From Brugia malayi (Eukaryota; Nematoda; Chromadorea; Rhabditida; Onchocercidae), in assembly GCF_000002995.4 (NCBI RefSeq), contig NW_025062286.1:62001-126000 (forward strand): DNA of 64,000 nt, in the 5' to 3' direction. Both the position numbers and the translations under genes were made by a program. Positions within the stretch are counted from its first letter, which is position 1; each line of letters opens with the position of its first letter. The notes under the pieces are model-generated. The model ran no database searches. It saw only the letters and a list, made by a program, of their open reading frames with translations, and was not told where the DNA came from. Shown here in pieces: positions 21,030 through 33,298 of the stretch.

Positions 21030-24000
21030 TGCAAATATTTGCAATGAAATGTGCATTTTTACGTTTTATGGAAAACGTAGTCGGGAGAAGTCCCTTTGAC
21101 TATCATCTAGTAAAGGTTATTTAAAGCTATGCGAAAGATTGCGTAACGTGCATTTGCATCTGAACGAAGAAGCTTTCTTGAACAAATATTGACGATAAAT
21201 GGGTAAGGAAGAGTGAAAATGTTCGCTAAAAGTGATAGTATTAAGGTTGACAAATAAATAGTCACTTTTCACCTCTTATATTTTACTGGATCCATTTGTA
21301 TTATGTAACATATATTGCTCTAAGTCATCTTGAATTATTTTGAACTAAATTGACTTTGACTACATTGATTGGATTTGAGCAGTTAAATTTGCCCCAAATT
21401 GTCGTCTGGAAGTAAAGGCTTGCAGGAACAAGAATATCAGTAAATTGAAAGTGCAGTATAAGAATGTAAGCCATGAAGATTACTTTATATTACCTATAAA
21501 TTAAAAGAAATGATTTTTATGTCAGTAATGTTATGGTTTTTCTTTTTTTTTGCAGACTTTTTTTTTTTTTTGCAGATGTTATGGTTTTTCTTTTTTTTGC
21601 TGACAGTAACTGATTATACCAATCCTACTGATCAGTTTGATATTACAAACAATTCTCTTAATAATTTAAATTATTCAATTAGTTATTTGCATTTTCTGAA
21701 CTGCTTATTCATTTACTTACTATTTTATTCCTGTCTCATCCAGGTGTTAATATTTTAGATGAAACAATTTCCTTAAATAAATGATTTCACATTTTTTTTT
21801 TTCGGAAACAGATAGATTCTCGGGATTTATGAAATTAAGCAGATATCAGTTTTTTCCCTAATAAAGGGGCGGAAAGAAACGAATTAAAGGTATGATCTTT
21901 CATTCTAAGAAGACTTAACAGATTTTTTGGTTTTCTTCCCTTGAAATAGTCATATTGCTACAGTTCTTCAATATATCCATGCGTATTCATATTCTGAACA
22001 CGGATTAGCATAGCATTTTGTTATCATATATAAATGAGAAATAATTCAGCGCTAGATGAAATAAAAATGATTAATTTTATCTTTTCTAATCATTACACTA
22101 CTACTACTATCATTTTTATCATTTCTCGCTTTCTTTTTCTATTTCTTTTTTATCATATTGGAATAACTGATGTAAAATCAATGTTGTAAATATTGATTAA
22201 ACTAACAAAATTTTTAATCTGATATTTCCACACTTTTTTCATCCTTATAACTTATCAATTATTTTATTAAATTTATAAAATAGGTTGCCATAGATTTTTA
22301 TACCATCTCGAGTTCTATCATTCTTTATCATAAATTATCTCTTAATAAGCTAATATTATGATGTAATTATAGTAAATACTTTAACTCTTATGTCATGCGC
22401 ATTTGAACAATTAAACAACAAACAAACATTAATCTAAAATTCAAAAAAAAATGAACAAAATTGACATGCGTAGTTGTCATATTAACTGATAGTTTTTGCA
22501 TGAATATTTCATATTAATATTTTTATATTCAAATTTAAATTTACATTCTTTCTTCCTTATCTTATTCTTTTCGAGAATAAAATAAGCAATAAATCATTTT
22601 AGGAATATTTTATCAAATTTGATTGCTGCTCGATTAACATACAATAGTGCTAAGCACTTCATTTTATCGTACCAAGAAATCCAAATCCGCAATGTACACT
22701 AAAGCGGCTGCACCTTTTTATATGCAATCATTCCTGATTGATACCTCTAAACAGTCCTGTTCTGTCACTCTATCTCTGTACTAATAGAACAGACAAATTA
22801 TTACTATCATTTCTAAGTCTTTGTCGCCTTTCTCGATTTGATGACATTAAGACAAGAAATCAATCAAGATATCGCGAAATTTTCATGAAATTTCATTTTG
22901 TATAAATTATGTTATCAAAACGTACGGTATAGAATCATTCTCAATTTACTTCCCATATTTTATTTCAAGTTTAAAATATCTAAAACAAAAAAGAAAAAAG
23001 TAAACATAAGGGAAATGAATCATACATTTCGTACAAAACATTCTCGTTGAAGTTAATGCTTCAAATATTTGAATTTTTCTTTTTCTTCACTTTTTTTTTT
23101 AATTCTTAAGATTTATTAAATATAATAGTAAGAAATATGCTGATAGATACTAATATTAGATTTAATAAAATGTCAAATGCAATTATTCTGTAATTAACAA
23201 CAATGAATAGATTTATCGAAATTAAAGTTTGGGAGATATTAAGAGTAATAGGAAGGAGAAGAAAGTGAGTTTGAGATAAATTCCGGTTCAGTAGTAATTA
23301 ATTGGAAGGTGCGGGTATCCCTTACAAGAAGTTTAGTGAATGAAACACCTCCCATTGTGTCCAATTGTCACTGCGGTACTAATTCTGAAGAGTACCACTT
23401 GTCGGTTTCCTTTTTTCATTCTAACTACCAAAAAACCTTCTAAATCATACCGTATTAATGCAGAAAATGAGATTTAAGATGTAGATTGGTCCCTTCTCGT
23501 CTCTCAGATCTGCTGACATGAAATCATAATTAAAAGTTTTATTTAAAATTATCTTAAAAACTTAATTAAAAATTATTTTAAACTAATATGTTAACATTGA
23601 AAATGAAGACAAACACGCAGTTAAAGCAATGTTATGACCAAGTTCAGTAATTTGAAATAAACTCATTCGTAAATTTTTAATTTTATTTTTTACTTTACAA
23701 CTTTCAACACTTGCATCATCTATGTCATTAAATTGATAAGTAATTCACGAAGCAATTTTTTCTTTCAATCTTTTTTTTCATGATTCTGGAAATTTTTGAA
23801 AAAAAAAAAAAAAAAAAAAACGACTTTTATCCATTTAATTTAATTGATATGACCAGAAAATTATATAAATGAATCAATTAAAAGGATGAAACACATCAAA
23901 AGTTCTACTAATTATTGGCTCATCTTGTTCATTTGTTTAATTAATAGATTTCACTTTCATTTATCAATAATATCAATCATTCCTGAATTTTCCTTTTTAC

Positions 24001-26265
24001 CTTACCGTAAAATATAAATGATCAATTTTTGAAATCATAAATGATAATAAAAGAAGTGTGAAAATGAGGACACAAAAGAGTGTTATGAAGTAGGATGAAG
24101 TACCTTTGTATTATCACCTGTCCTTCTTACATTTTTCCACGTGCTTTCACATCAAATACTCTCTAATTTTAGGAGAACTATTCCAACAGGTTTATACCCT
24201 ACCCTAGATTGGTACCATATTTTCTATTTGTTTTACCTTATGTCGGCAACTTTCCCTTTTCTTTTTTTTTTTTCTCGCCAACTTCTTTTGCTTGTTGAAG
24301 TGTTTTCCATTGCACCATCATAGCTTCTTACTCTTTGCAAATTTCAAGTACCTTTCAAATGAATCAAACAAATATTCTTTTTAACCGCTTCTTTCTTCTT
24401 TGCTTCAATATGCAACCAAAAAAAAAAAATCTGTTAAGATAAGTAACGATCACGTCAAATTTCTTTTCTTCTTTTAAGCTTATCCTTTGAATATGCTATT
24501 GCTATGAGAATCGGTTATCTTTTGATATTAACATTGAGGTATTATTAATTCATGAAAGGTATATTTCAATAGTTAAAAGTTTCACAAAAAAAGATAAAAA
24601 AATTATTACAGAAGCAAATTGAAAAATAGGATAATTTCTGGTTTTTACTTCAAATAAAAATTTAAAAAAAAAAAAAAAAACGTTTCGGCAAAAATGAAAC
24701 GAAAGTGTAAATGTTGACCTTTTCAGTTACATATGTCAATAAATTTTTTTCTTGTTTACTTAAACGACAAAAAAACTATTGTCACCAAATATTTTGTTCA
24801 TTAAACAAAATGATAATGATGAAAGCGATAATTTTTCATAGTGAGAATTCGAGGTCAATGTGTTATTACTCTTGGTTGACCTCTTGGAATGAACTAATTC
24901 ACTTAAAGGAAATTATGTTATCCAGAACGGAATCTATTCATAAATCAATCATTACTATGATGTAACAATTATTACAACAACTTTAATATTGTTACTCTAT
25001 GTTTTTTTCAAAAATCTTGACAAACAATTTAAAATTCGAAATGATATTAGTTAAATGAGTTGTCACAGTTGTATGACATATTTTAGCATCTTTTGAAGTT
25101 TTGAATTCATTTAAAATATTGCTACTATGCTACTAAAACTGGTTGTCATTTCTTTTTCATCTGTTAATTTGTGCAGCTGAAATGGATAGAAGTAATTGCA
25201 CATCATATCGTCGCCAACCTGCTTAAATAGCATAATTATCAAATGGATTATTGATAGCACCAAAATAAGTAGTCAAATAAAGCAATCAATTCAAAAACAA
25301 TAACAACAACAAAAAATTCATACAAAATACAAAATGAATTTTCTTGTAGTAATGCAAAAAAAGCAACGAAAAACAAAATATTTATCAAATTGCATCATTG
25401 ATATCAAATGTAAACAATTATTAATATTAATAAAATCGGAAATTATTTAAATTAATTTGAATTTGAAAATTTTCACATTGAATGGCTTTTAATTCTAATA
25501 TAATTTAATAAATTATATTAGAATACAAAACATAAGTGTAAAATCAAACAAATACACATACACATACACACACATACATGCACACACATACACACACATA
25601 CGTACATACACATATATATACATTCATTTAAACGTGATCAAATTAATTAAACAAAAAGTGACAAAAATGCAAGAAAAGGAAATAAATAAATCCAAATTAG
25701 TAATAAAGAAATGAATTTAATAAATTCATAAATATTTTGTTTTAATGAAATATTTATAAAATTGAAAAAAAAAAAAAAAAAAAACAATTAGTAGTTGAAC
25801 AGAACTTGGTTGCTAGATGAACTAAATTAAACTGAGAAGTGATTTGAATTGCATTAAAATAAATTAATTCATTTAATGATTTCTTACAAAATCAGTAATG
25901 AAATTCAAGATCAAATTCAAGAATAATTTATTTAATTTATTGATTAATAAAAGAGAAACAAATTAATAGTTAAAATAAGACAATAACGGTAGTTCATATT
26001 TGGAAAGTCTTTTTCAAAAATAGTTTACATATGATAAAAAAATATTAACAAATATTTTTATCTTTAAAAGATTTTTGTAAATAATTTTTTGGTTAATAGT
26101 TTTTTCCTACAAATATTCTTTCTTTCTTTTTTTTCAGAGAATACAGTAAAACTATTAACTGATTTTTACGCAAACATAAAGCATTTCGAATTAATTTGAA
26201 AAACAATTATAATTTAAGTACTATTAATTACATATAAACAATTAGTAATATATGCCATACTGAAT
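21030..26265. other. Long AT-rich gene-poor stretch
   Basis: No gene could be supported in more than 5 kb. Items seen are a duplicated T-rich segment (ATGTTATGGTTTTTC at 21526 and 21576), a long poly-A run at about 23799-23820, and a somewhat GC-richer patch at 23270-23500 with a 37-codon minus-strand frame starting MGGVSFTKLLVRD. A (CACATA)-type microsatellite lies at 25556-25622 and a poly-A tract at about 25765-25783. Confidence 0.5.
25556..25622 (+). repeat. Microsatellite of CA/CATA type
   Basis: Imperfect ACACATA and ACACACATAC repeats run for about 65 bp and end in TATATATA. Confidence 0.9.
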
Positions 26266-26269
26266 TCAA

Positions 26270-27977
26270 CTAGCTAGGCCTTTGTAAATCATTACTGAGC
26301 GGATTGAACATTGGCGGATACGAATAGGTTGCCGCAGCGGCGCTACTTTGAGCATAAGGATTATAAATATCACTCTGGTATGGATAGTATGGAGGTGCGC
26401 TGGTACCACATAAACTAAATCCGCATGCAGTATGCGGATGACTTGCACCAGGTATATGTGCAGCCGCAGGTTGTGCACCTAATGAATACACCGACGACCA
26501 GCCTGAAATAAAAATGGTTTACAATCTCGTTTTATGCAAATTGATCACAATTTTTTAAATTTATTTTTCACTTGATTTATCTATCATTTCTTGCTACTTT
26601 AGATGGCCAACCAGTGAGAAAAAATATTTGTAAGTGATATTTGATTCAATCAATAAAATCAGTAAATTAATTGATCCAATTATAAAGCAAAAGGAAATCT
26701 TCTTGGTTTATCACCTGATAAACCAGTTTCTATTTAAACAATTATCAAATAAAAGTCTAATTCTTTCTCATTGTTATTGAAAATTCCTTAGCTATATTGA
26801 ATTTTTGTTAACTAAATTATTTCTCTCTTAAATATCTGGTATCAATCGATCAACAGTTCTGAATGAATAAGATCAAAAGGTTCAAAATCAAAAGACTATA
26901 ATGAATCGAAAAAAATAAATTTTTGAGTGTTAAAAATGCCTCTTTCTAACTAATTAAAATGCCAGAAATATGAAATATTCAATTTTTAAACAAAAATATA
27001 CCAGCTAAATTTGCAGTATGTGTTTGACATACCGCTCTCAATGGAAACTCTTCCTTCACTGTATTTCCTGAACTGCAAAATTAACTTTTAATAATTTCCA
27101 ATTTTAAAAATTTTTGAATCACACTCACAATGCCATCAGTTCAAAAAAACTTCACAAATGATACCTATGAGTAGAAAATTGCTGATTTGTATAACTTGTA
27201 GGAATTTTAAATGAAAATTAATTTTACCTATTTGCAGTTTTCAGATTAAATTCTGCAGTACCCGGGATTAAAGCGGTGAAATACTCTTCTGTGCACTCGA
27301 TTCACCTTTGTTAGGTTCTGGTGGAGGTGTATGACTGCTACATCGATCATGATTATGTCGCGCTTGCATCATCCGTTTCTGCTGTCGATCTTTTGCTCGG
27401 CGATTTTTAAACCATACCTTTTGTATGAAATAATATTACAAAGCTATAAAATAAATCGAAATTACATTACTTGTTTCCGGCAGGATGAAAAATTCCTGAA
27501 GTGAATTAAACTAAAATTGTAAAAAGAATTAAAATTTAACTTATATCCATGTTAACAACGAAAATTAAGCAAACAACCAAGAATCACTATACTTGAATTC
27601 GAGATTCTTGAAGTCCAATTTTTTCCGCAATTTGCTCACGATGATAAACATCCGGATAATGAGTTTGCTTAAACACTGATTCTAGATAAGAAAGTTGCAT
27701 AGGATTAAATGTTGTCCGTTCCCGTCGTCCAGTTGCTTTACGATTTTGATCACTAAATTTAAATTTTATATTTTAATAAGCAAAATGATCCAATTCTTCT
27801 TAGTTCTTACTTTTTCATCATTTTTTTTTTTTTTTTTTAGATATTACAAATGTGGAAAAATTACTTAGTTGTAGTATTGGCTGGTGGATTTAGATATCCC
27901 GGGAACACAGGTGTCGAAGAATATGCAAACGATGGTTGTGGTCCAAAAATATTGTATGGGTATGGACCATTAACCAT
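26270..27977 (-). CDS. OTX-class (K50 paired-like) homeobox transcription factor, downstream copy
   Basis: Five exons join in perfect phase on the minus strand: 27977-27865, 27752-27593, 27417-27306, 27067-27002 and 26502-26270, giving 227 residues. The homeodomain spans about residues 46-105 ([51 protein letters not shown]). Lys at homeodomain position 50 (residue 95) predicts binding to TAATCC-type sites. The intron between homeodomain positions 46 and 47 is the usual one of paired-like genes. The C-terminus is rich in Ala, Tyr and Pro. An acceptor TTTGTTTCAG about 40 bases upstream of the ATG could accept a spliced leader. The exon 4 acceptor must be TTCAG|GA at 27068/27067, because the TTGCAG five bases earlier gives a stop. 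OTX factors specify sensory neurons in nematodes (CEH-36, CEH-37, TTX-1). This copy is the more diverged of the tandem pair. Confidence 0.93.
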
Positions 27978-28015
27978 CGATTTACATTAATATTACTGTA
28001 TCTAAAATTTTCCTG

Positions 28016-31000
28016 AAACAAACATTTTGAAATATTTCAAAAATTTGGACGAATGAAAGTTTTATAATTTAAAAGTGAAATAATTCTTTTCTCTATTTTA
28101 AAATTCATTCTAGAATTCATTAATTGACAGTAACATAATCAGTAAATATTTCACTATTTACTAATGAAGAGAAAAAAAAGCAAAAAATTTATTTGCAAAA
28201 AAAAAGCAAAAAAAATTTATTATAAAAAAGCAAAAAAAGCTTTTTAAGAATATTTTTGTTTTAAAAATAAAAATCAAAAAAATAAAAAAAAAAATTGTGA
28301 TAGATCTTATGAGATAACCTCTGATCTATGCTTTTTTTTTCTATGAATAATTCACAAGCTAAAATAATTTTTTTGATTCATCAAATCCTACAATCAAAGC
28401 AGACATGCCCAGGATAAAATGATTGAGTGGGGCGCGTTTGTCGGCCACGCCCAAAGGTATATCGTACGACACCGTATGACAATGTACGACATCTAAGTTT
28501 TCGAGTAATTTAATATTCATATAAAGTCATCAAACTTCTAAATGATAGGTAATAGATGTTGAACGGTTAAATTTCCAAGGTTCCAGAGTCAGCAAATGAA
28601 TTCTGACAAAATGATAAATTAGAAAATATATTTTTAAGTGAAATATCACATATTATCAATTATTTAAAAAAAAATATGCATTCTTATAAATAATTATAAA
28701 TTTTACCACTTTCTTACGATATATGAAAGAAATATAAAGTAAATTAAATGAAGAAAAACCTGATATCATCCAATTCTTTTTTTTTTTTTTTTTTTGTAAT
28801 TTGGAATACTAATTAAAAGTTAATGCAACAAGAAATTATGCTATTGAAAGTTTTTCGTTTTTTTTTTCTTTTTTTTTTTTAATTCAAATAGAAGCTAACT
28901 GCAATATTATTAAAACGGAGAAAATATTAACAATTTTACAGTTCGAAAAGAAATTGCTAACTCTTTTTTCCCAATTAATCAATTTTTTAATGTCGAAATT
29001 GCAATATTTTGTAAAAATTTTAATACAGTAATTAAAGAAAAAACATTTTGTGATTGTATAGAATTATGTCGGTTTCATTACATTTACCTTACAATCAATT
29101 ATAAATTTATTTACGAATCATCATTACTTACGTAATACAGTAAATAAGGCTTATCTGATACGATGGTGATTGATGGTATACGAAAAGGAGATTAATACCT
29201 TAGTAGAATGACAGTAGGTACTAAGGTACTACTTATTAAATTTCTCTAACGAAATAGCTGTTAGTAGTAGATGATTACTGGTTTTTTTTCAACTATAACG
29301 AAACAATGGTTGTAGTAAGATACCCCTGCGATGCATATCAGCGGCATTCATATCCGTTTACACGTCACTGAACGCCGAATTGACCTTTGTTTATGACAAG
29401 ATTTTGAGTGGATAATACTACCCAGAAAATATAACTTCTATAAATTTACCTTGGTATTGTAGTTTGAGATGATGACCAGAAGAACATTCTTAATAGTTGT
29501 AAATATTTTCCAAATTTGATGTTCTGTTAAATCCATTTTCCATGTTTTAGATATACTGAAGATAAATGAATACATTTCAAACTAATTTTAAACTTGAAAC
29601 AACATTTAAAATTAGGCTAAGGAATTGTGAATTTATTTCAAATGTTCACATTTAAAAAAAAATTGCTAGAAGAGAGAAAAGTAAATTTACGGCAGCAAAG
29701 AAAAACCTAGAATTTAAATGTGCAATGGGAAAAAGAAAGAGAAGAGAAAGAAGAGATACGAGAATATAATAGTGAAAAAAAGTGAAATGTTTTAAATCAA
29801 AAAAAAAAAATACAAGTATACATGGCCGATTAAATTGGTCATCCGGAATTAGAGCTATGTAAAAAAAAGTCTTAAACTGTTTTTGAAATTGTAAATCTGA
29901 TTGAATCTCATAAAAAATATTGTCCACCCGCTTAAATAATCATTAAGCAATTGTCTTTTCATGAATTTCACTTATCAAAGTTAGTACCAATGTGTCAGAC
30001 ACGTTATCATTATTTCTGATCGTATCAAAGCAACATTCCTGAGTGACATGAAGAGGTTTTTCTCAAATTTCATGAACTCAAAAAATGGCTACAGGTGGTA
30101 TTCGTTATGAATTCGTTATGCAAGTCCGATACCGCTATAGACGGCATCGTACTTTTCGATGCAAATTATTAGGTTGGTGGAAAGTAAAATGACATAAAAT
30201 AAAAATCGAAGGATTGAGAGCACTATGATGATAGAAATCGACAAATAAATCTTTGGCATAGAAATAATACTCAAATATCATTAATTCAACTATTTCAGAT
30301 AATTATCAAAAATTTTAAGTCTGGAGAACACATTAGAATATAAAAATATAGCAATCAATTTAAATACAAATGCTAATTTGCTATTTTCATACTAATTTTA
30401 ATTTTTTAAAATTAAATTTTAACTGAGTTTTATCAGCAATTATATATCATATCGCTCTTCACACTGATGGAATTCTATTTAGAGAAGAAAAAAAAAGTTT
30501 TACAGTTGAATTAAAAAATTGCATAATTGAAAAATTGGAATATAATTTGCCATTCTATGACTAAAACTTAAATTTTGAAATACTATTTATTAATTATAGA
30601 AATCACGCAGTAGTAATGTAAATTGAGTATGAAATATAAAGAAAAAATGAGTGGAATATTTACAATGATGAAAGCATTAAATCAAATGAAAAAGTGTTTT
30701 GAAGTGATTGTGACTGGCTTCACTCTGATGAAAAGCAATATGGAAAATGTCTTTTACCTTTAGACATCTTTAAACAAAGAAGCGAAAATGACCGCATATT
30801 AGGTAATCCTGAGTGACGAGTGAATCAATTAGAAAAGTAATTCTCAGACTTGAAAAAAGAAATAATAATTTAATGTAAGATAGCCGTCGCCTTAATTAGA
30901 TTATCCATAATTAATCGCTGTGTGAAGTTGCCGATTACTGTAATGCACTCTGTGAAGTAATTTTCATTTTTGGAAATTTTTGGAATGATCAGGTGGAGGG

Positions 31001-33290
31001 AATAATCAGTGGCGTCAACATATGACCTTATTAACATTAATTAAACTAAAATAACTGTCATTCTAAATTGCGGGCATTCATTCTAACTTTGTTTGCAAAT
31101 GTTTATAATCTTTTTGTCAAAGCAATATCTCACGATAATATTTTTATACTTTTATTTTTTATTTTACTTAACGCTTTCTACGCTGTGACTTAAAACACTT
31201 CTAAAATTATTTCATATGAATAACTTTTGAAATAAAATAGACTGTAACAATAGAGTAATGTTGATTAATAATTTCGTTAAAATATAAACAATCACAATTT
31301 AAAATGTGTGAATAATAAAGGTATACAAATTGATATAAGGATTACTTCCGCAATTTGATGCAACGGCTACGATAGCAGAACCGATTCTGAGGATAATGTA
31401 CAGGAAATATGGCGTAATATTTTTATTTTATATCAGATCTCATGTAACTTCCCTCTTTCTACTTTCACTAAAATAACTAACCACTGTTTCATGTAGTAGT
31501 AAAGTAAACACTATATTTGCATTAGATCCTGAAAGTAAACAAATCTTCTTCCTTCCGATTTTCTTGAACTGTTTTTTGCTTTCTAAAAATCAGTCACGAA
31601 GAATTAGAATTCTTGAGCAGCATATTTTATGATGCCAGGAAATTTTAGATGATTGAATGAAATAATGGATATCATAAAAAGAATCGATGTGGAGCGAAGA
31701 GAGAGAGAGGGAGGGAAAAGAAAAGACGTTTCCGGAGAAAGGAACAATTGGTAAATAATGAATAAAATTTGTGAAGTGAATTTCCTGAAAATGAGTTTTC
31801 AGGAAATTGATTTGTTACTTTCACTGATTTGATTCGTCATGAAATTTAATTTACATCCAGTTAATGGTCTAACGACTTTTTTAATTTAAAAAAATCTGTT
31901 CTGAAGTAGAAATGACAGTCATACAGATCTTTACAACTTTAATTTCTGTATTCTTGGAACATATAACGAGATTAGTCAAGTTCTGCATATCAGTGTGCTT
32001 CAAAAAAAAAACAAAATAATTTTAAGATTTTCTTGTTTGCTACCACAGTTATCGCTGACTTAACAACTATTAATTATTTAAACGTGAACCTAAAATGAGT
32101 GAGACCTCCGTGTTCTCTGTGTTACTGGAACCTGAAATGCGTGAAATTGCATGTCTTCCATGCTGAAATGATTTTTCTAAAATAAATTCACTAATAGTTC
32201 GACTGGGATTTTTCATAGTATCTTTGTTGTGCCACTCATCTAGGAAATTAAACCTGAATCTCCGGAAGTAAGCAAGTTGGTGTATCTGATATTTCGAGTT
32301 GGGTAAGTTGCAGGGAAACTATGGAGAAGTGGTAGGTAAAGTGAAAGTAAGTGAATTGCGGAGATACTAGGCTGCTTTACTGGTTATTTAAGTAGTATGT
32401 AATGTGGAGTAGTTGAAATGAATTAAGAGTTGCTCGGTTGGAAGTATTTAGCTATCATATGTTTAAACATAATGCTTGCATTTAGTTGGAATTTTTCAAC
32501 GATGTAGGTAATTAATGTCAGTTAAATTTCAGTTTACATGTATCTTAATGGGAGTGATTAATGAGAACAAACAACAGACGGACATAAGCTGGGTGACAAG
32601 CCTGATGACCTGTGCTTATGCTGAAGGATTGTCATCAACTGAATTCGATGCTGTCTTGAAAAAGCGCATAATAACGTCTGGTTGCAATGAATAGCAATGC
32701 AGAGCCATCGCTGTAAATTTTTAATACTTAAGTTTTAATGTAGAATTAGTTATGTCAAAAAAAAAAAAAAAAATTGATCTGCTGAAATAGCCAGAAAAAC
32801 TGAAAACATAAATGTAAGCAAACAAGCATTCATGAATATGACCGTTTGTGCTATAGTTGAACCGACACGAAATGCAAAACAAAACGCAAAATTTCTTAAA
32901 AATATTTAATATTAATATATCCGACAACACTGGTATTGTTTTAAATAAAATAGCGTAAGATGGCAAAGAGTAAGGAATTTTTGTAATTTATTGTAACATG
33001 ATTTATTGTATTTGTTGTTCATGACAAATTTAGCAATGCTTTTTCGTTTTGCTATGGCATCAATGACCTAATCAATGAATGCTTTCCTGTCTCGAAACAT
33101 TGGTGAAAGCAGAGGTATACTGTTTTGTTTTTGATCTTTAAATCTTTTTCAGTTTTTCTGGCTATTTCAGTAAATCACTAAATTTGCTTCAGTGCGTTTT
33201 TGACTTCTTTCAGACCACTGAGATATAGTTAAACAAAATTTTTTTTTCAGATTAAATTTACTTCATTTGGCTTTTTCTCAAAATTTTCTA
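28016..33290. other. Intergenic stretch upstream of the homeobox gene
   Basis: No gene was supported between the first homeobox exon and the MED24-like exons. Near 28.43-28.50 kb lies a GC-rich patch with a three-fold 10-bp repeat (annotated separately). Poly-T runs occur near 28775 and 28860. A GA-rich tract lies at 31697-31720. A short frame MSETSVFSVLLEPEMREIAC at 32096-32166 and other fragments near 33.0-33.1 kb may be upstream exons of the MED24-like gene, but could not be modelled. Confidence 0.4.
28443..28490 (-). promoter_or_regulatory. Possible cis-regulatory patch: GC box and 10-bp phased repeat
   Basis: Three consecutive decamers, ATCGTACGAC, ACCGTATGAC and AATGTACGAC (28461-28490), share GTAYGAC with exactly 10-bp spacing. 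On the minus strand they are followed by GGGCGTGGCC (28452-28443), a KLF/Sp-like box. The patch is about 470 bp upstream of the homeobox gene start, in a very AT-rich setting. Function is inferred only. Confidence 0.35.
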
Positions 33291-33298
33291 ATTTCTAG

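Noticed and set aside
26266..26478. Second minus-strand frame over the last homeobox exon
   Set aside because: It is a shadow in another frame of the Ala/Tyr/Pro-rich C-terminus, whose own frame is fixed by splicing.
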